Source: CAVVFX01 sp963747535
GTDB lineage: Bacteria > Acidobacteriota > Terriglobia > Bryobacterales > Bryobacteraceae
Length of the DNA stretch: 64,000 nucleotides
Direction of reading: 5' to 3'
NCBI GenBank assembly: GCA_963747535.1
Contig: CAVVFX010000011.1
Span: 445,158-509,157 of the forward strand
Below are positions 16,793 through 25,224 of the stretch, in pieces. The first letter of the stretch is position 1. Every line of letters starts with the position of its first letter. A program made the translations under genes and the position numbers. Below the pieces are notes generated by a model. That model was not told where the DNA came from, did not search any database, and worked only from the letters and a program-made list of their open reading frames with translations.

Positions 16793-17779
16793 TTACGGCG
16801 CCGGTACCCAACCGTCGAAGAACCTCTTAGATTCATAAGCTGCGGCTTGCGCGGCGGTCAGTATCTTGCCATGCGGGTCGCGTTCGCCGGGGTGGGCGCC
16901 CGGACCGGTCGAGTTGTACTCAGCATAATAAGCTGTCTCTAACGACTTAGTTTCTCCCGGATGCCATTCCCGCCAGCCTGGGGCTTCGATGTGGGCGCCC
17001 ATCTCCGTATTCAGGAACACAACCTTCGCGAAAGGACGCCACGGACGCCCCAGCCACACATGAGCGACTCCCGGGTCGGCGGTGAGAGTGCAGTGATCGA
17101 AGACATAACCGCTGTCCTGCTCCGCGCTGACCTTGCTCTGCGCCGTGATGTACCCGCCCGAGTGAGCGTTGCTGCGGATTTCACAATGGTCGAAGATGGC
17201 CTTGGAATCTCCAAAGATGAAGTCGACGTTGCCTTCAATGAAGCAGTGGGTAAAGTACTGCCTCGACGTTGGGCAGCCCACGCCCGGAGCGCACCGTTTA
17301 GTTGCCGCGTAGAGCGTATCCTGGTTGCCCAGCAATCGCATGTTGCGAAAAACCGCGCGATCTCCGGTGACATTCATCGCCAGAGCCTGCGAGCCTTGCG
17401 GAAGTTGCGGATGATGAGCATTGAAATCGTTCTGAAAGGTCAGATTCTCAGCCATAAAATCATCGCCGGCGACATTCACCGTGGCCGATTTCGTGGTGCC
17501 TCCGGACGTGCCGGCGCTCTTATCGAAGACGATGACGGTCTTGCCGGCATCCTCGTTCGTGCCGCGAAGATGCATGTGCGGCTTGTCGATGGTCAACACT
17601 TCGCGGTAAGTGCCGGGCGCGATAGAAATCACCGCGCCTGTGTCCGGCGCCGCGTCGATGGCGCGCTGGACGGAAGCGTAGTCGCCAGTCCCATCGGCGG
17701 CGACATGAAGGACGCGAGTGTCCTGCGCTTCAAGCGAAAGGACCATCAAAGCGGGCAGAACCAGACGAACGTGGAGCAC
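16793..17779 (-). CDS. pectinesterase (CE8)
   Basis: A 328-residue secreted right-handed beta-helix enzyme that removes methyl esters from pectin. Signal peptide 1-18 from a GTG start (17779). CE8 motifs are all visible: GTYREVL near the N-terminus, GNQDTLY (Asp general acid/base), GNVDFIFG (Asp nucleophile), YITAQ, and LGRPWRP (Arg). Length is typical for bacterial CE8 enzymes. It stands alone on the minus strand between a repeat and the TPR glycosyltransferase; with the CE15-SGNH gene near 60 kb it points to growth on plant residues. Confidence 0.92.
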   Translation of the reverse strand: MLHVRLVLPALMVLSLEAQDTRVLHVAADGTGDYASVQRAIDAAPDTGAVISIAPGTYREVLTIDKPHMHLRGTNEDAGKTVIVFDKSAGTSGGTTKSATVNVAGDDFMAENLTFQNDFNAHHPQLPQGSQALAMNVTGDRAVFRNMRLLGNQDTLYAATKRCAPGVGCPTSRQYFTHCFIEGNVDFIFGDSKAIFDHCEIRSNAHSGGYITAQSKVSAEQDSGYVFDHCTLTADPGVAHVWLGRPWRPFAKVVFLNTEMGAHIEAPGWREWHPGETKSLETAYYAEYNSTGPGAHPGERDPHGKILTAAQAAAYESKRFFDGWVPAP

Positions 17780-17898
17780 TTTGTTGTTTTACCACCATTC
17801 GATCCCTCTCTCCAGAAACTGCGCCAAACTTCGTTCGCGGCGGCAAAGGCGCAAGTTTCAGACACATTGGACCGCGGGCCTGCCCCGCGGTTAGCGGC

Positions 17899-19518
17899 TC
17901 ACTTCTGATTCTTGCGCAGACGCTCGATAATGCCGGCTATCTCGGGAGTGGGTTGGAGACGCTGTATCGTTTCATAGTGCGCGAGGGCCTCGGATTTCCT
18001 GCCTGGAGTCTGCTCCAGTGCGACCGCGAGGTTATATTGCGCCGGCAGCAAATCGGGCTTCAGCCGTACCGCCGCTTCGAAATGGGAAATAGCTTCCGGC
18101 ATCCGGCCAGGTATGTTGCCCAGCATCATTCCGAGATTATTTTGGCACTCGGGATAATCCGGCTTCACCCGTAAGGCTGCTTCGAAATGGGGGATCGCTT
18201 CCGCGCCGCGCCTCGTGTTCATCAGGTAGTTGCCGAGGTTATACTCTGCCACATAATTATCCTGCGTCACGTCGAGGGCGCGCTCAAAAAGCGTCTCGCT
18301 GTTTTGCCAGTACTCCGTCTGAGCCCGGGCAACGGAAATGCACGCGACAGAGGACGCAGCCGCGGCCAGTACCAACCCCAGCTTTGCGCTCGGCCATTTT
18401 GCCAGGACCTCTGCGGCGCCCCACGCCAGCATCAGCAACAGACCCACCATCGGGATGTACGTATACCGGTCGGCGTGCGCCTGCAAGCCGACCTGCACCA
18501 ACCCGATGACGGGCACGAGCGTTCCCAAATACCAAAACCAGCCCACGGCCAGGTACGGACGCGTTCGCCACGCGAGGATGACAGTGACGCTGACGGCCGC
18601 GAGCAGGATCGCGGCAGCCGCAGCCTGCCACATCGACGGCGATTGCTGATAGGGATACAATACCGCCAGGCGTGCGGGCCAAAACACTTGTCTCATGTAA
18701 ACAACGTAGGAGATCAAAGCGTTTTCGATGCGCACCGGTAACGGATAGGACTGGACCGCTGCGGCCGACCTCTGCACGAAATAAGTCACGCAGGAGACGG
18801 CCACCGCCAATACGAGCAGCGGGAGCTTTTCCCACAGGATTTTGGGGAACCGAGCCCGGCGAAGCGGCCAGAAGTCCAGCAGCAGCAGAGTGAAGGGGAA
18901 CGTGACCAGCATCGGCTTGGCCATGAGTCCGAAAGTGAACGCCAGCGCGACCAGAACATAGCCGCGGACGCTGAGACGCTCAGCATACCGCACATAGCCG
19001 TACAGCGCCAGAAAGAAGAAGCAGGCGCTAAGGACGTCCTTACGTTCGGCGATCCAGGCCACCGATTCGACATGCAGCGGGTGCACCGCGAATATCAATG
19101 CGACGAACGCGCTGGGCCAACGCGAACCTGTTGCACGCTTCAGCGCCGCGAACAGCAGCAGGGTCGCCAGCGCGTGAAACAGAACATTGATCAGGTGGTG
19201 CATGCCGCTCTGCTGGTGAAACAGCTCGCAATCGAGCATGTGCGAAAAAAGCGTGACCGGCATCCAGTTGGAAGCCACCACCGCAGTCAGCGCCCATTTG
19301 ATGCTATCCGGAGTCAGGCCGGACTGGACGTGCGCATTCCCGGTGACATACAAATCGTCGTCGTAACTGGTGAAATCGAAGCTTCCTACCTGAGAGTAAA
19401 CGAGGAAGATCCCGAGAATCAGGACGAGCCCGATAGACAGGTCGGCCAGGGGCAGCGGTCCGGCCGGTTTTGGCTCGCCGGTCTGAGGCTTACGCGGAGT
19501 AGCGCGGGTCCTGGACAT
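17899..19518 (-). CDS. TPR-containing polytopic glycosyltransferase (GT39/TMTC-like), paralogue 1
   Basis: A 539-residue membrane protein. After a short basic N-terminus come about ten hydrophobic helices (residues 30-410) with the luminal motif FTSYDDDLYV near the start (an acidic pair as in protein O-mannosyltransferases), NWMPVTLFSHMLD, and HPLHVESVAWIAERKDVLS. The C-terminus (about 430-535) holds three TPR units, NLGNYLMNTRR.., NLGMMLGNIPGR.. and NLAVALEQTPGR.., each with a three-residue PGR-type insert. Probably moves sugar from a polyprenyl donor onto an exported protein. The paralogue at 25225-26868 is closely similar along its length. It lies 9 nt after the glycogen-synthase fusion gene. 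Confidence 0.82.
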   Translation of the reverse strand: MSRTRATPRKPQTGEPKPAGPLPLADLSIGLVLILGIFLVYSQVGSFDFTSYDDDLYVTGNAHVQSGLTPDSIKWALTAVVASNWMPVTLFSHMLDCELFHQQSGMHHLINVLFHALATLLLFAALKRATGSRWPSAFVALIFAVHPLHVESVAWIAERKDVLSACFFFLALYGYVRYAERLSVRGYVLVALAFTFGLMAKPMLVTFPFTLLLLDFWPLRRARFPKILWEKLPLLVLAVAVSCVTYFVQRSAAAVQSYPLPVRIENALISYVVYMRQVFWPARLAVLYPYQQSPSMWQAAAAAILLAAVSVTVILAWRTRPYLAVGWFWYLGTLVPVIGLVQVGLQAHADRYTYIPMVGLLLMLAWGAAEVLAKWPSAKLGLVLAAAASSVACISVARAQTEYWQNSETLFERALDVTQDNYVAEYNLGNYLMNTRRGAEAIPHFEAALRVKPDYPECQNNLGMMLGNIPGRMPEAISHFEAAVRLKPDLLPAQYNLAVALEQTPGRKSEALAHYETIQRLQPTPEIAGIIERLRKNQK

Positions 19519-19527
19519 GCTCAGCGT

Positions 19528-22500
19528 TTAACGCAAGAGTAACTTGCGATAGAGATCCACATAGGCTGCCGCGGATTTATCCCACGAGTAGTTGCTGCCA
19601 AGCGCGTTCCTTATCAATCGGGCCCATTGCGGTTTTTTTTGAAAAAGGGTCAGTGCGCGATCCACAGTCGCCAGCAGCACACCCGCTTCATACGGTTCAA
19701 AGACGAAACCGTTTCCTTTGCGCTCGCGCTGATAATTGAAGTTTCGCACGCTGTCCTTCAAGCCGCCGGTGGCCCGCACGATGGGGATGGTTCCATATTT
19801 GAGACTGTATAGCTGGTTGAGTCCGGAGGGTTCGTACAGCGACGGCATGAGAAACACGTCGGCGCCCGCTTCAATACGGTGCGCCAACGCATCATTGAAG
19901 CCGATCTGTACCCTGGCCCGTTCGCGACACCGATCAGCCGCATCGAGAAAGAACTTCTCGTAGTGCGGATCGCCGGTTCCCAGCAATACAAATTGGATGT
20001 CCCGCTGCAGTAACTGCTCCATGATCTGCTCGAGCAGGTCGAAGCCTTTTTGCGACACCAGGCGGGACACCATGCCGATGAGCATGACGTCGCGCCGCAT
20101 CGCCAGTTTAAAGCTTTTCTGAAGATCGGCCTTGCACAACGCCTTCCCCGCGAGGTTGTCCGGACTGAAGTTCCGCGCAATGAAGGGATCCGTCGCCGGA
20201 TTCCAGACGCTGTAATCCACACCGTTGAGAATCCCGTACAAATCGCCGGCGCGTTGCCGCAGCAGACCGTCCAGCCCGCAGCCGTGCTCCGGCGTCAGGA
20301 TCTCGCGGGCATAGGTTGGACTCACGGTGGTGATTGCATCGGCACTCGCGAGCCCTGCTTTCAGGAAATTGATTTTGCCGTAGAACTCCAGGTAGCGGTC
20401 GCTGAAGAGTCGGGAGTCCAGATCGAGCACCGGCCAGTCCGAAGCCGGGAACAGTCCCTGGTAGGCCTGATTGTGGACCGTGAACACGGTCCCGGCGTTG
20501 AAGAGCCGGGGATACAACTCGGGTTGCGCTTTAAGAAACGTATTCGCCAGCGCCGCTTGCCAGTCATGAGAGTGCAGGATGTCGAACGGCCCTAACTGGG
20601 AAAGCAACTGCAGCGCAGCCCGTGCGAAGAAGGCAAAGCGCGCGGCGTTGTCAGGGTAATCGGCGTCAGGCGCTCCGTAAAGATAGTCGCGATCGAAGTA
20701 GCGATCCGCGCGAATCAGGTAGACTGGAATGCCGCTGCCTAATTCCGCCTTGAGGATCGCGGCCGGTTCCTCGCTCCGGCCGACAGGAACATCGAAACGG
20801 ATGCCGGTATCGCTGACCGATTGGGAATTTCCGAGCGCCTGCCGGTAAGCCGGCATGACCAGCGTCACTTTGTGTCCGAGCAGATCGAGGGCTTTGGCCA
20901 GCGAGCCCACCATGTCGGCAAGGCCGCCGGTCTTGGCGAATGGCACGATCTCCGGACAGATCATGGCGATCCGCAGGCGCCTGGTCGTCTTGACCGCCCT
21001 CTTGACCGTCCGGGGAGGGACGATCGGTTCCAGTTCACTAGCCCGAAGCTCTTTGCGATACTCAGACGCGACGGCAATCTGCGGGAAGATATTGTCCTGA
21101 GTCTCGATCCGGGCCAGCCAGTCTTCATCGATCGCGTCGGCCTCGATCTGGCGCGCCAGTTCCCGAAACCGCAGCAGATGGCTCTTGATGCGGCCGGCCG
21201 CGTATTGCACCATGGCCCCGTTATGAATCATGAACGCCCAGTCGCTGGCCTGCGAGAGCAGCAGTTCGCGGGCAGCCTGATCGATCGCCCTGTGAACCAG
21301 CGGTGTAGTATCATCCTGAGACGCGCGGGCGATGCGCTCCATGGTCTCTGCAGCCGCGTGCAGGTGCGGATAGATCCAATCGTTCTGGCTGTTGAGCCAG
21401 ACGTCGCTGAACCCTTTTTGTCCCCAACTGGATTGGGAAGGCTGCGCAGTCTGGTTCTCCGGATACTCATCGAGATACTCGGACAGCGTGATCAGCTTAA
21501 CGCAATTCTGCCGGGTGGCAGTCTTGCGAATCAGGTGATCGAGCCAGGTGGGACCTTCCCACCACCAATGGCCGAACAACTCGGCATCATACGGCGCCAG
21601 GATGAGTGGCTTACGGTCCATCTTTTGGGAGATGTGCTCGATTTGACCGACCCGCCCGGCAAGATAGTGGTCGGCGTGGCGTTCGGCTTTCATCCCGGCC
21701 CACTCCGGCACGTATGCTTCTTTCTGGCGATCGGGTCCGGTGATCCGGTAATACTTGATTCCGGTGTCGACGCGAATGCCGCCGGGTTGGATGTAGTCTC
21801 GAATGTAATCGAGATCGAGATCGAAGCCGACGTCGCGATAGAACTCGCGGTAATCGAAGTCGCCGGGATAACCTTCGACCGAACTCCAGACCTGCTTGGA
21901 GGAATCGGGATCGCGTCCGAAAGCCGCTACACCCGAAGGACAACGCAAGGGCGCATAGACGCCGTACTTGGGCCGGACGCTGGCGTGCGTGATGCCGTGC
22001 GTTTCGAGAATTGTATAACGGATGCCGAAGTCAGCCAGGATCTGGTCGACTTGCGGATAGTACCCGCATTCGGGTAGCCAGAACCCTTGGGGTCGGCAAC
22101 CGAACAGTTGTGTATAAAGCTCGACGCCAACGCGGACCTGGGCGCGCACGGCCGATTCATTGACGGCGAGCAGTGGCAAATAAGCGTGGGTCGCGGCACA
22201 GGCGATCACCTCTACCTTGCCGAGATCCTGAAAACGCTTGAACGCATTGACCAGGTTTCCGCCATACCAGTCGACAAAAGCGCGGCGCACCTGGAGAAAG
22301 AGCTGCTCGTACATGCAGGCGAGGGTCTGGAACTGCGGCTGGTCGCGGGTGCGAATGATTTCCTTGCGGGCTAGCGCGATGGATTGATCGAGGCGGGCGA
22401 CGTAACGCTCCCGGAGAAGAGGATCGAGAAGCATGGTGGCCAGCGTCGGGGTGAGCGAAAACGTCAGGCGGAAATCGATACCGTCTTCGACCAGTCCTTC

Positions 22501-22683
22501 CAGTACCATGAACAGCCGCACGTAGGTTTCGGTGATGGCTTCGAAGAGCCAGCTCTCCTCTAGCGACACTTCGTGTTCGGGATGACGGACGAAAGGGAGG
22601 TGCGCGTGCAACAGCAGGGCGAGGTAGCCTTTTGCATCGCCGCGCGACGCGCCAGGGGCACCCCGGTGTGTGCTACCTGCCAA
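19528..22683 (-). CDS. fused GH57 alpha-glucan branching enzyme and GT5 glycogen synthase
   Basis: A 1051-residue two-enzyme fusion. Residues about 18-545 form a GH57/DUF1957 branching enzyme: HAHLPFVRHPE near the start, nucleophile Glu205 in GFWLPECGY, and Asp366 in APYDAELFGHWWWEGP. Residues about 569-1050 form an ADP/UDP-glucose glycogen synthase (GlgA): ICPEIVPFAKTGGLADMVG with the KTGGL donor loop (584-588), HSHDWQAAL, SRLVSQKGFDL, and EPSGLNQLYSLKYGT. All catalytic residues are visible, so one chain could both extend and branch glucan. The start is TTG 22683, overlapping the DUF4912 gene by 11 nt; no better start is seen before the conserved GYLALLLHAHLP. Confidence 0.92.
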   Translation of the reverse strand: MAGSTHRGAPGASRGDAKGYLALLLHAHLPFVRHPEHEVSLEESWLFEAITETYVRLFMVLEGLVEDGIDFRLTFSLTPTLATMLLDPLLRERYVARLDQSIALARKEIIRTRDQPQFQTLACMYEQLFLQVRRAFVDWYGGNLVNAFKRFQDLGKVEVIACAATHAYLPLLAVNESAVRAQVRVGVELYTQLFGCRPQGFWLPECGYYPQVDQILADFGIRYTILETHGITHASVRPKYGVYAPLRCPSGVAAFGRDPDSSKQVWSSVEGYPGDFDYREFYRDVGFDLDLDYIRDYIQPGGIRVDTGIKYYRITGPDRQKEAYVPEWAGMKAERHADHYLAGRVGQIEHISQKMDRKPLILAPYDAELFGHWWWEGPTWLDHLIRKTATRQNCVKLITLSEYLDEYPENQTAQPSQSSWGQKGFSDVWLNSQNDWIYPHLHAAAETMERIARASQDDTTPLVHRAIDQAARELLLSQASDWAFMIHNGAMVQYAAGRIKSHLLRFRELARQIEADAIDEDWLARIETQDNIFPQIAVASEYRKELRASELEPIVPPRTVKRAVKTTRRLRIAMICPEIVPFAKTGGLADMVGSLAKALDLLGHKVTLVMPAYRQALGNSQSVSDTGIRFDVPVGRSEEPAAILKAELGSGIPVYLIRADRYFDRDYLYGAPDADYPDNAARFAFFARAALQLLSQLGPFDILHSHDWQAALANTFLKAQPELYPRLFNAGTVFTVHNQAYQGLFPASDWPVLDLDSRLFSDRYLEFYGKINFLKAGLASADAITTVSPTYAREILTPEHGCGLDGLLRQRAGDLYGILNGVDYSVWNPATDPFIARNFSPDNLAGKALCKADLQKSFKLAMRRDVMLIGMVSRLVSQKGFDLLEQIMEQLLQRDIQFVLLGTGDPHYEKFFLDAADRCRERARVQIGFNDALAHRIEAGADVFLMPSLYEPSGLNQLYSLKYGTIPIVRATGGLKDSVRNFNYQRERKGNGFVFEPYEAGVLLATVDRALTLFQKKPQWARLIRNALGSNYSWDKSAAAYVDLYRKLLLR

Positions 22684-23437
22684 GAGGATCCCGCGCCGAG
22701 GAGATGCCTGCCGTGAAGCGCTCCTCGTTTAGTTGGGTGAGATCGGTTTCCTCGCCGCCGCTCGCCCAAACCTCGAACGCGGGGGCAGGCGTCGGGGTAT
22801 CCAGCCGGGAAGGCTCGCCAGGTATTTCCTGCGCAGCCTCGAACGGCACGGCCAAATCCGGTCTCGGATGTTTCTCAAGAGGAGGCAGTTCGGCGCGTGT
22901 GTCGGTTCGCTCGTCCGGCGGAGGTGCGACCACGCCGGCAGATATCGGTTCTGAAACGATTTCGCGCGGCGGAGACTCCGGTACGGTTTTCACGGGCAGG
23001 GTTGCGACCTCGGGAGGCTGCGGCCATGCGCGCGGAGTGCGCACCGTATTGGATCGGGCCAACGGGACGAATGTTCCGTCATCCACTTGCCAGCCGAGAT
23101 CAGCGTAGTAGACCTTATCCGGACTCCACAGGTTAACGTACCATCTGGAGGCAGCGAGATTCACATCTACATCGAACGGGCGGCTCTGGAGCAGGTCATC
23201 GTCCATGGACGACGTTGATTCGTGGAATCGCAAGATCGGTCGCGCGCCCGATGCCGGCGGAGCATTAGACGAAAGATCCCAGTAGACGTGCATTAGAAAC
23301 GGATCCACGGGGAGCAGGACGAGTCTGTTCCTGCCATAGGATGAAGGTAGATCGCCAGGCTCGAGAGGCACTGGCGCAGTCTTGGTCGATTCGCCCGCGG
23401 GTTGCTCGAGCGGCTGAACGGGCTTCGGTCCTGTCAT
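22673..23437 (-). CDS. DUF4912 domain protein upstream of the glucan fusion enzyme
   Basis: A 254-residue cytosolic protein. Residues about 33-140 match DUF4912: YGRNRLVLLPVDPFLMHVYWDLS, then a beta-rich part with RWYVNLWSPDKVYYADLG. The C-terminal half is low-complexity, Pro/Glu-rich and probably disordered. DUF4912 genes are, from memory, often placed next to GH57/DUF1957 branching enzymes; here the two overlap by 11 nt, which implies coupling. A glucan-binding or regulatory role is inferred from context only. Confidence 0.82.
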   Translation of the reverse strand: MTGPKPVQPLEQPAGESTKTAPVPLEPGDLPSSYGRNRLVLLPVDPFLMHVYWDLSSNAPPASGARPILRFHESTSSMDDDLLQSRPFDVDVNLAASRWYVNLWSPDKVYYADLGWQVDDGTFVPLARSNTVRTPRAWPQPPEVATLPVKTVPESPPREIVSEPISAGVVAPPPDERTDTRAELPPLEKHPRPDLAVPFEAAQEIPGEPSRLDTPTPAPAFEVWASGGEETDLTQLNEERFTAGISSARDPLGR

Positions 23438-23619
23438 GAAGTGGCGTGGTCCTCTTTCTGCCGGCTGGGGCTCATGTCATTTTCCCGCTTGGTAGGTTAT
23501 CCATTCGAGCCGGCAGTGGCGAAATTTGTGACCACCCTGGCCGTGTGTTTCCGTTCCTGCTGCAAGATATCATACCCCGTCAGAAGCCGCGAAAAAATCG
23601 GCTGCCTTTCAGAGAGCGG

Positions 23620-24207
23620 TCATTTTGTCACGACGGCGATCAGCCAGATGTAACTTGTGCAGAAGCACAGCAGGGCGCCGAATCCAAGTGACTGGTTGCG
23701 CGTGTATGCGAATCGCGTATAGGAATGCGGATCATTCGGATGATGTAGATGATACTCGTAGTTCAATGCCAGCAGGATCATGAAGAGTACCCCGTAGATG
23801 ATGCTCATCGCCACCAGAAACAAAGGCGACGCGTAGGACTTCAGAGAGCGGGCGTTTGATTGGCTGAAGTTTAACGAGCCGACCAGCAGCACAATCGACC
23901 CGGCCGCTAATCCGAGGACAGATTTTGTAATATCCAGGTACATGGGAAGCAGCCTCTTACCAAATTCGCCATGTTTGCCTCCGGGATCGAAGACTACAGG
24001 TTGTCCCTTGGTCTTCAGATAAATCGTGAGCCAGGTAAGCGCGAACAGTCCCACTGCCGTTGCAACTCCGGGGAAACCTGGAAACAACATGCCTAAGGAT
24101 ACAAGATGTTGATCCGCCGTTGCCTGGCAGCTGCCAGTGAAAATAGCGACTTGGGCGAAGCAACTGATGCGAGAAATTTTCCGCAGGACAGTTTGGACAC
24201 GGCTCAA
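23620..24207 (-). CDS. four-helix membrane protein of unknown function
   Basis: Up to 195 residues with hydrophobic helices at about 44-65, 95-112, 127-150 and 172-192. A polar loop holds PGGKHGEFGKRLLPMYLDITKS. The full reading starts with TTG 24207, overlapping the SDR stop by 4 nt (TTGA), which would couple the two. ATG 24090 is a credible alternative that drops a Cys-containing polar N-terminus and starts just before the first helix. No family recognised. Confidence 0.65.
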   Translation of the reverse strand: MSRVQTVLRKISRISCFAQVAIFTGSCQATADQHLVSLGMLFPGFPGVATAVGLFALTWLTIYLKTKGQPVVFDPGGKHGEFGKRLLPMYLDITKSVLGLAAGSIVLLVGSLNFSQSNARSLKSYASPLFLVAMSIIYGVLFMILLALNYEYHLHHPNDPHSYTRFAYTRNQSLGFGALLCFCTSYIWLIAVVTK

Positions 24208-24944
24208 ATGCCAGTTGGCAGCAGCTGAAGTTCAGGAACGGTCGCGCGCGCGGGAAGCTTCGCCACGAACAGCACCGTCTCGGCCACGTCCTCCGGTTGC
24301 AAAGCCTTAGCCAGGACCTCGGCAGTAGGGCGCACCAACCGCTTATTGATGATCTCCGTGTCTACGAGCCCGGGGCAGATCACGCAGGTGCGAATCCCGT
24401 TCTCTTTCTCTTCCATCCGAATCGCGTGGGCAAGGCCGAGCAATCCTCGTTTAGCGGCCTGGTATGCCGGTCCGGACACATCCGGATACAGGCCCGAAAT
24501 GGATGAGATATAGATCAGATGACCGGCCCCCGCTTCCCGCATGGCCGGTAACACGGCGTGGGTCAAGTGGTATGCTCCGGCAAGGTTCACCGATAAGAGC
24601 TCGTTCCACAGCTCCGGCGTCAATCTCTTCATGGCTCGATCCGGCGTGTTGGTCCCGGTCGCATAGACCAGAACGTCCACGGCGCCGACGGTGGCGACTG
24701 CAAACCGGTGTAGTTCCTCCAATTGCCGCGGGTCTGCGGCGTCGGCGGGATGAATCGCAATCTCGAATCCTTCTTTGGCCAGCTCCTCCTGCAGTTCCAG
24801 CAAGCGATTCTCGCGGCGCGCCGACGCGACGACGCGCGCGCCTTCGCGAGCGAATGCGATCGCCGTAGCGCGTCCAATCCCGCTGGATGCGCCCGCGACG
24901 AGTACAATCTTATCTTTTAGTGGTCCGATTGGTTGTGTGGGCAT
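24204..24944 (-). CDS. short-chain dehydrogenase/reductase
   Basis: A classical SDR of about 246 residues. The NAD(P) glycine motif reads GASSGIG, followed by ASARRENRL (Arg pair favouring NADP). The catalytic Ser is in YISSISG, and Tyr/Lys in YQAAKRG. The family segment NLAGAYHLTHAVLPAM and a PG.VDTE loop are present. ATG 24944 begins MPTQPIGPLKDKIVLV and is preferred; the reading can be extended to 24998 with an odd N-terminus. Substrate unknown. Its stop overlaps the next membrane-protein gene by 4 nt if the TTG start there is used. Confidence 0.87.
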   Translation of the reverse strand: MPTQPIGPLKDKIVLVAGASSGIGRATAIAFAREGARVVASARRENRLLELQEELAKEGFEIAIHPADAADPRQLEELHRFAVATVGAVDVLVYATGTNTPDRAMKRLTPELWNELLSVNLAGAYHLTHAVLPAMREAGAGHLIYISSISGLYPDVSGPAYQAAKRGLLGLAHAIRMEEKENGIRTCVICPGLVDTEIINKRLVRPTAEVLAKALQPEDVAETVLFVAKLPARATVPELQLLPTGI

Positions 24945-25023
24945 AGAATCGTGCTTTACTGAAAGCCCAGTATACAGACGATTGCCCGCCACAGCCATGA
25001 CTCGCTTTTCTGCGGCTAACTAC

Positions 25024-25094
25024 GCACCGACTCCCTAACGGTCGCGGCTCAGAAGTGTTTGGTTACCGAGCCGCGACCGTTAGGGAGTCGGTGC
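25024..25094. repeat. 27-bp perfect inverted repeat (long hairpin)
   Basis: The left arm 25024-25050 (starting GCACCGACTCCCTAACGG) and the right arm 25068-25094 (ending TTAGGGAGTCGGTGC) are exact reverse complements with a 17-nt loop. Outer flanks add TTCTGCGG/CCGCAGAA with a bulge. It lies between the divergent SDR and second TPR glycosyltransferase genes, 130 nt before the latter, and has no T-run. It looks like a mobile palindromic repeat rather than a terminator. Confidence 0.8.
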
Positions 25095-25224
25095 CGCAGA
25101 ATACGTTGGCGAACTTTTCAAGTCTTCCCAGGGAACGGTTGTACGGCCAGATTATGCCATAATTCGCTACAGACAGTGTCTCGCCCTATTCCATTCCTCC
25201 AAGTGCCTGCCCGGGTAGTTTCGA

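Noticed and set aside
20821..22077. 418-codon frame antisense to the glucan fusion gene
   Set aside because: No domain; arises from codon bias of the real gene on the other strand.
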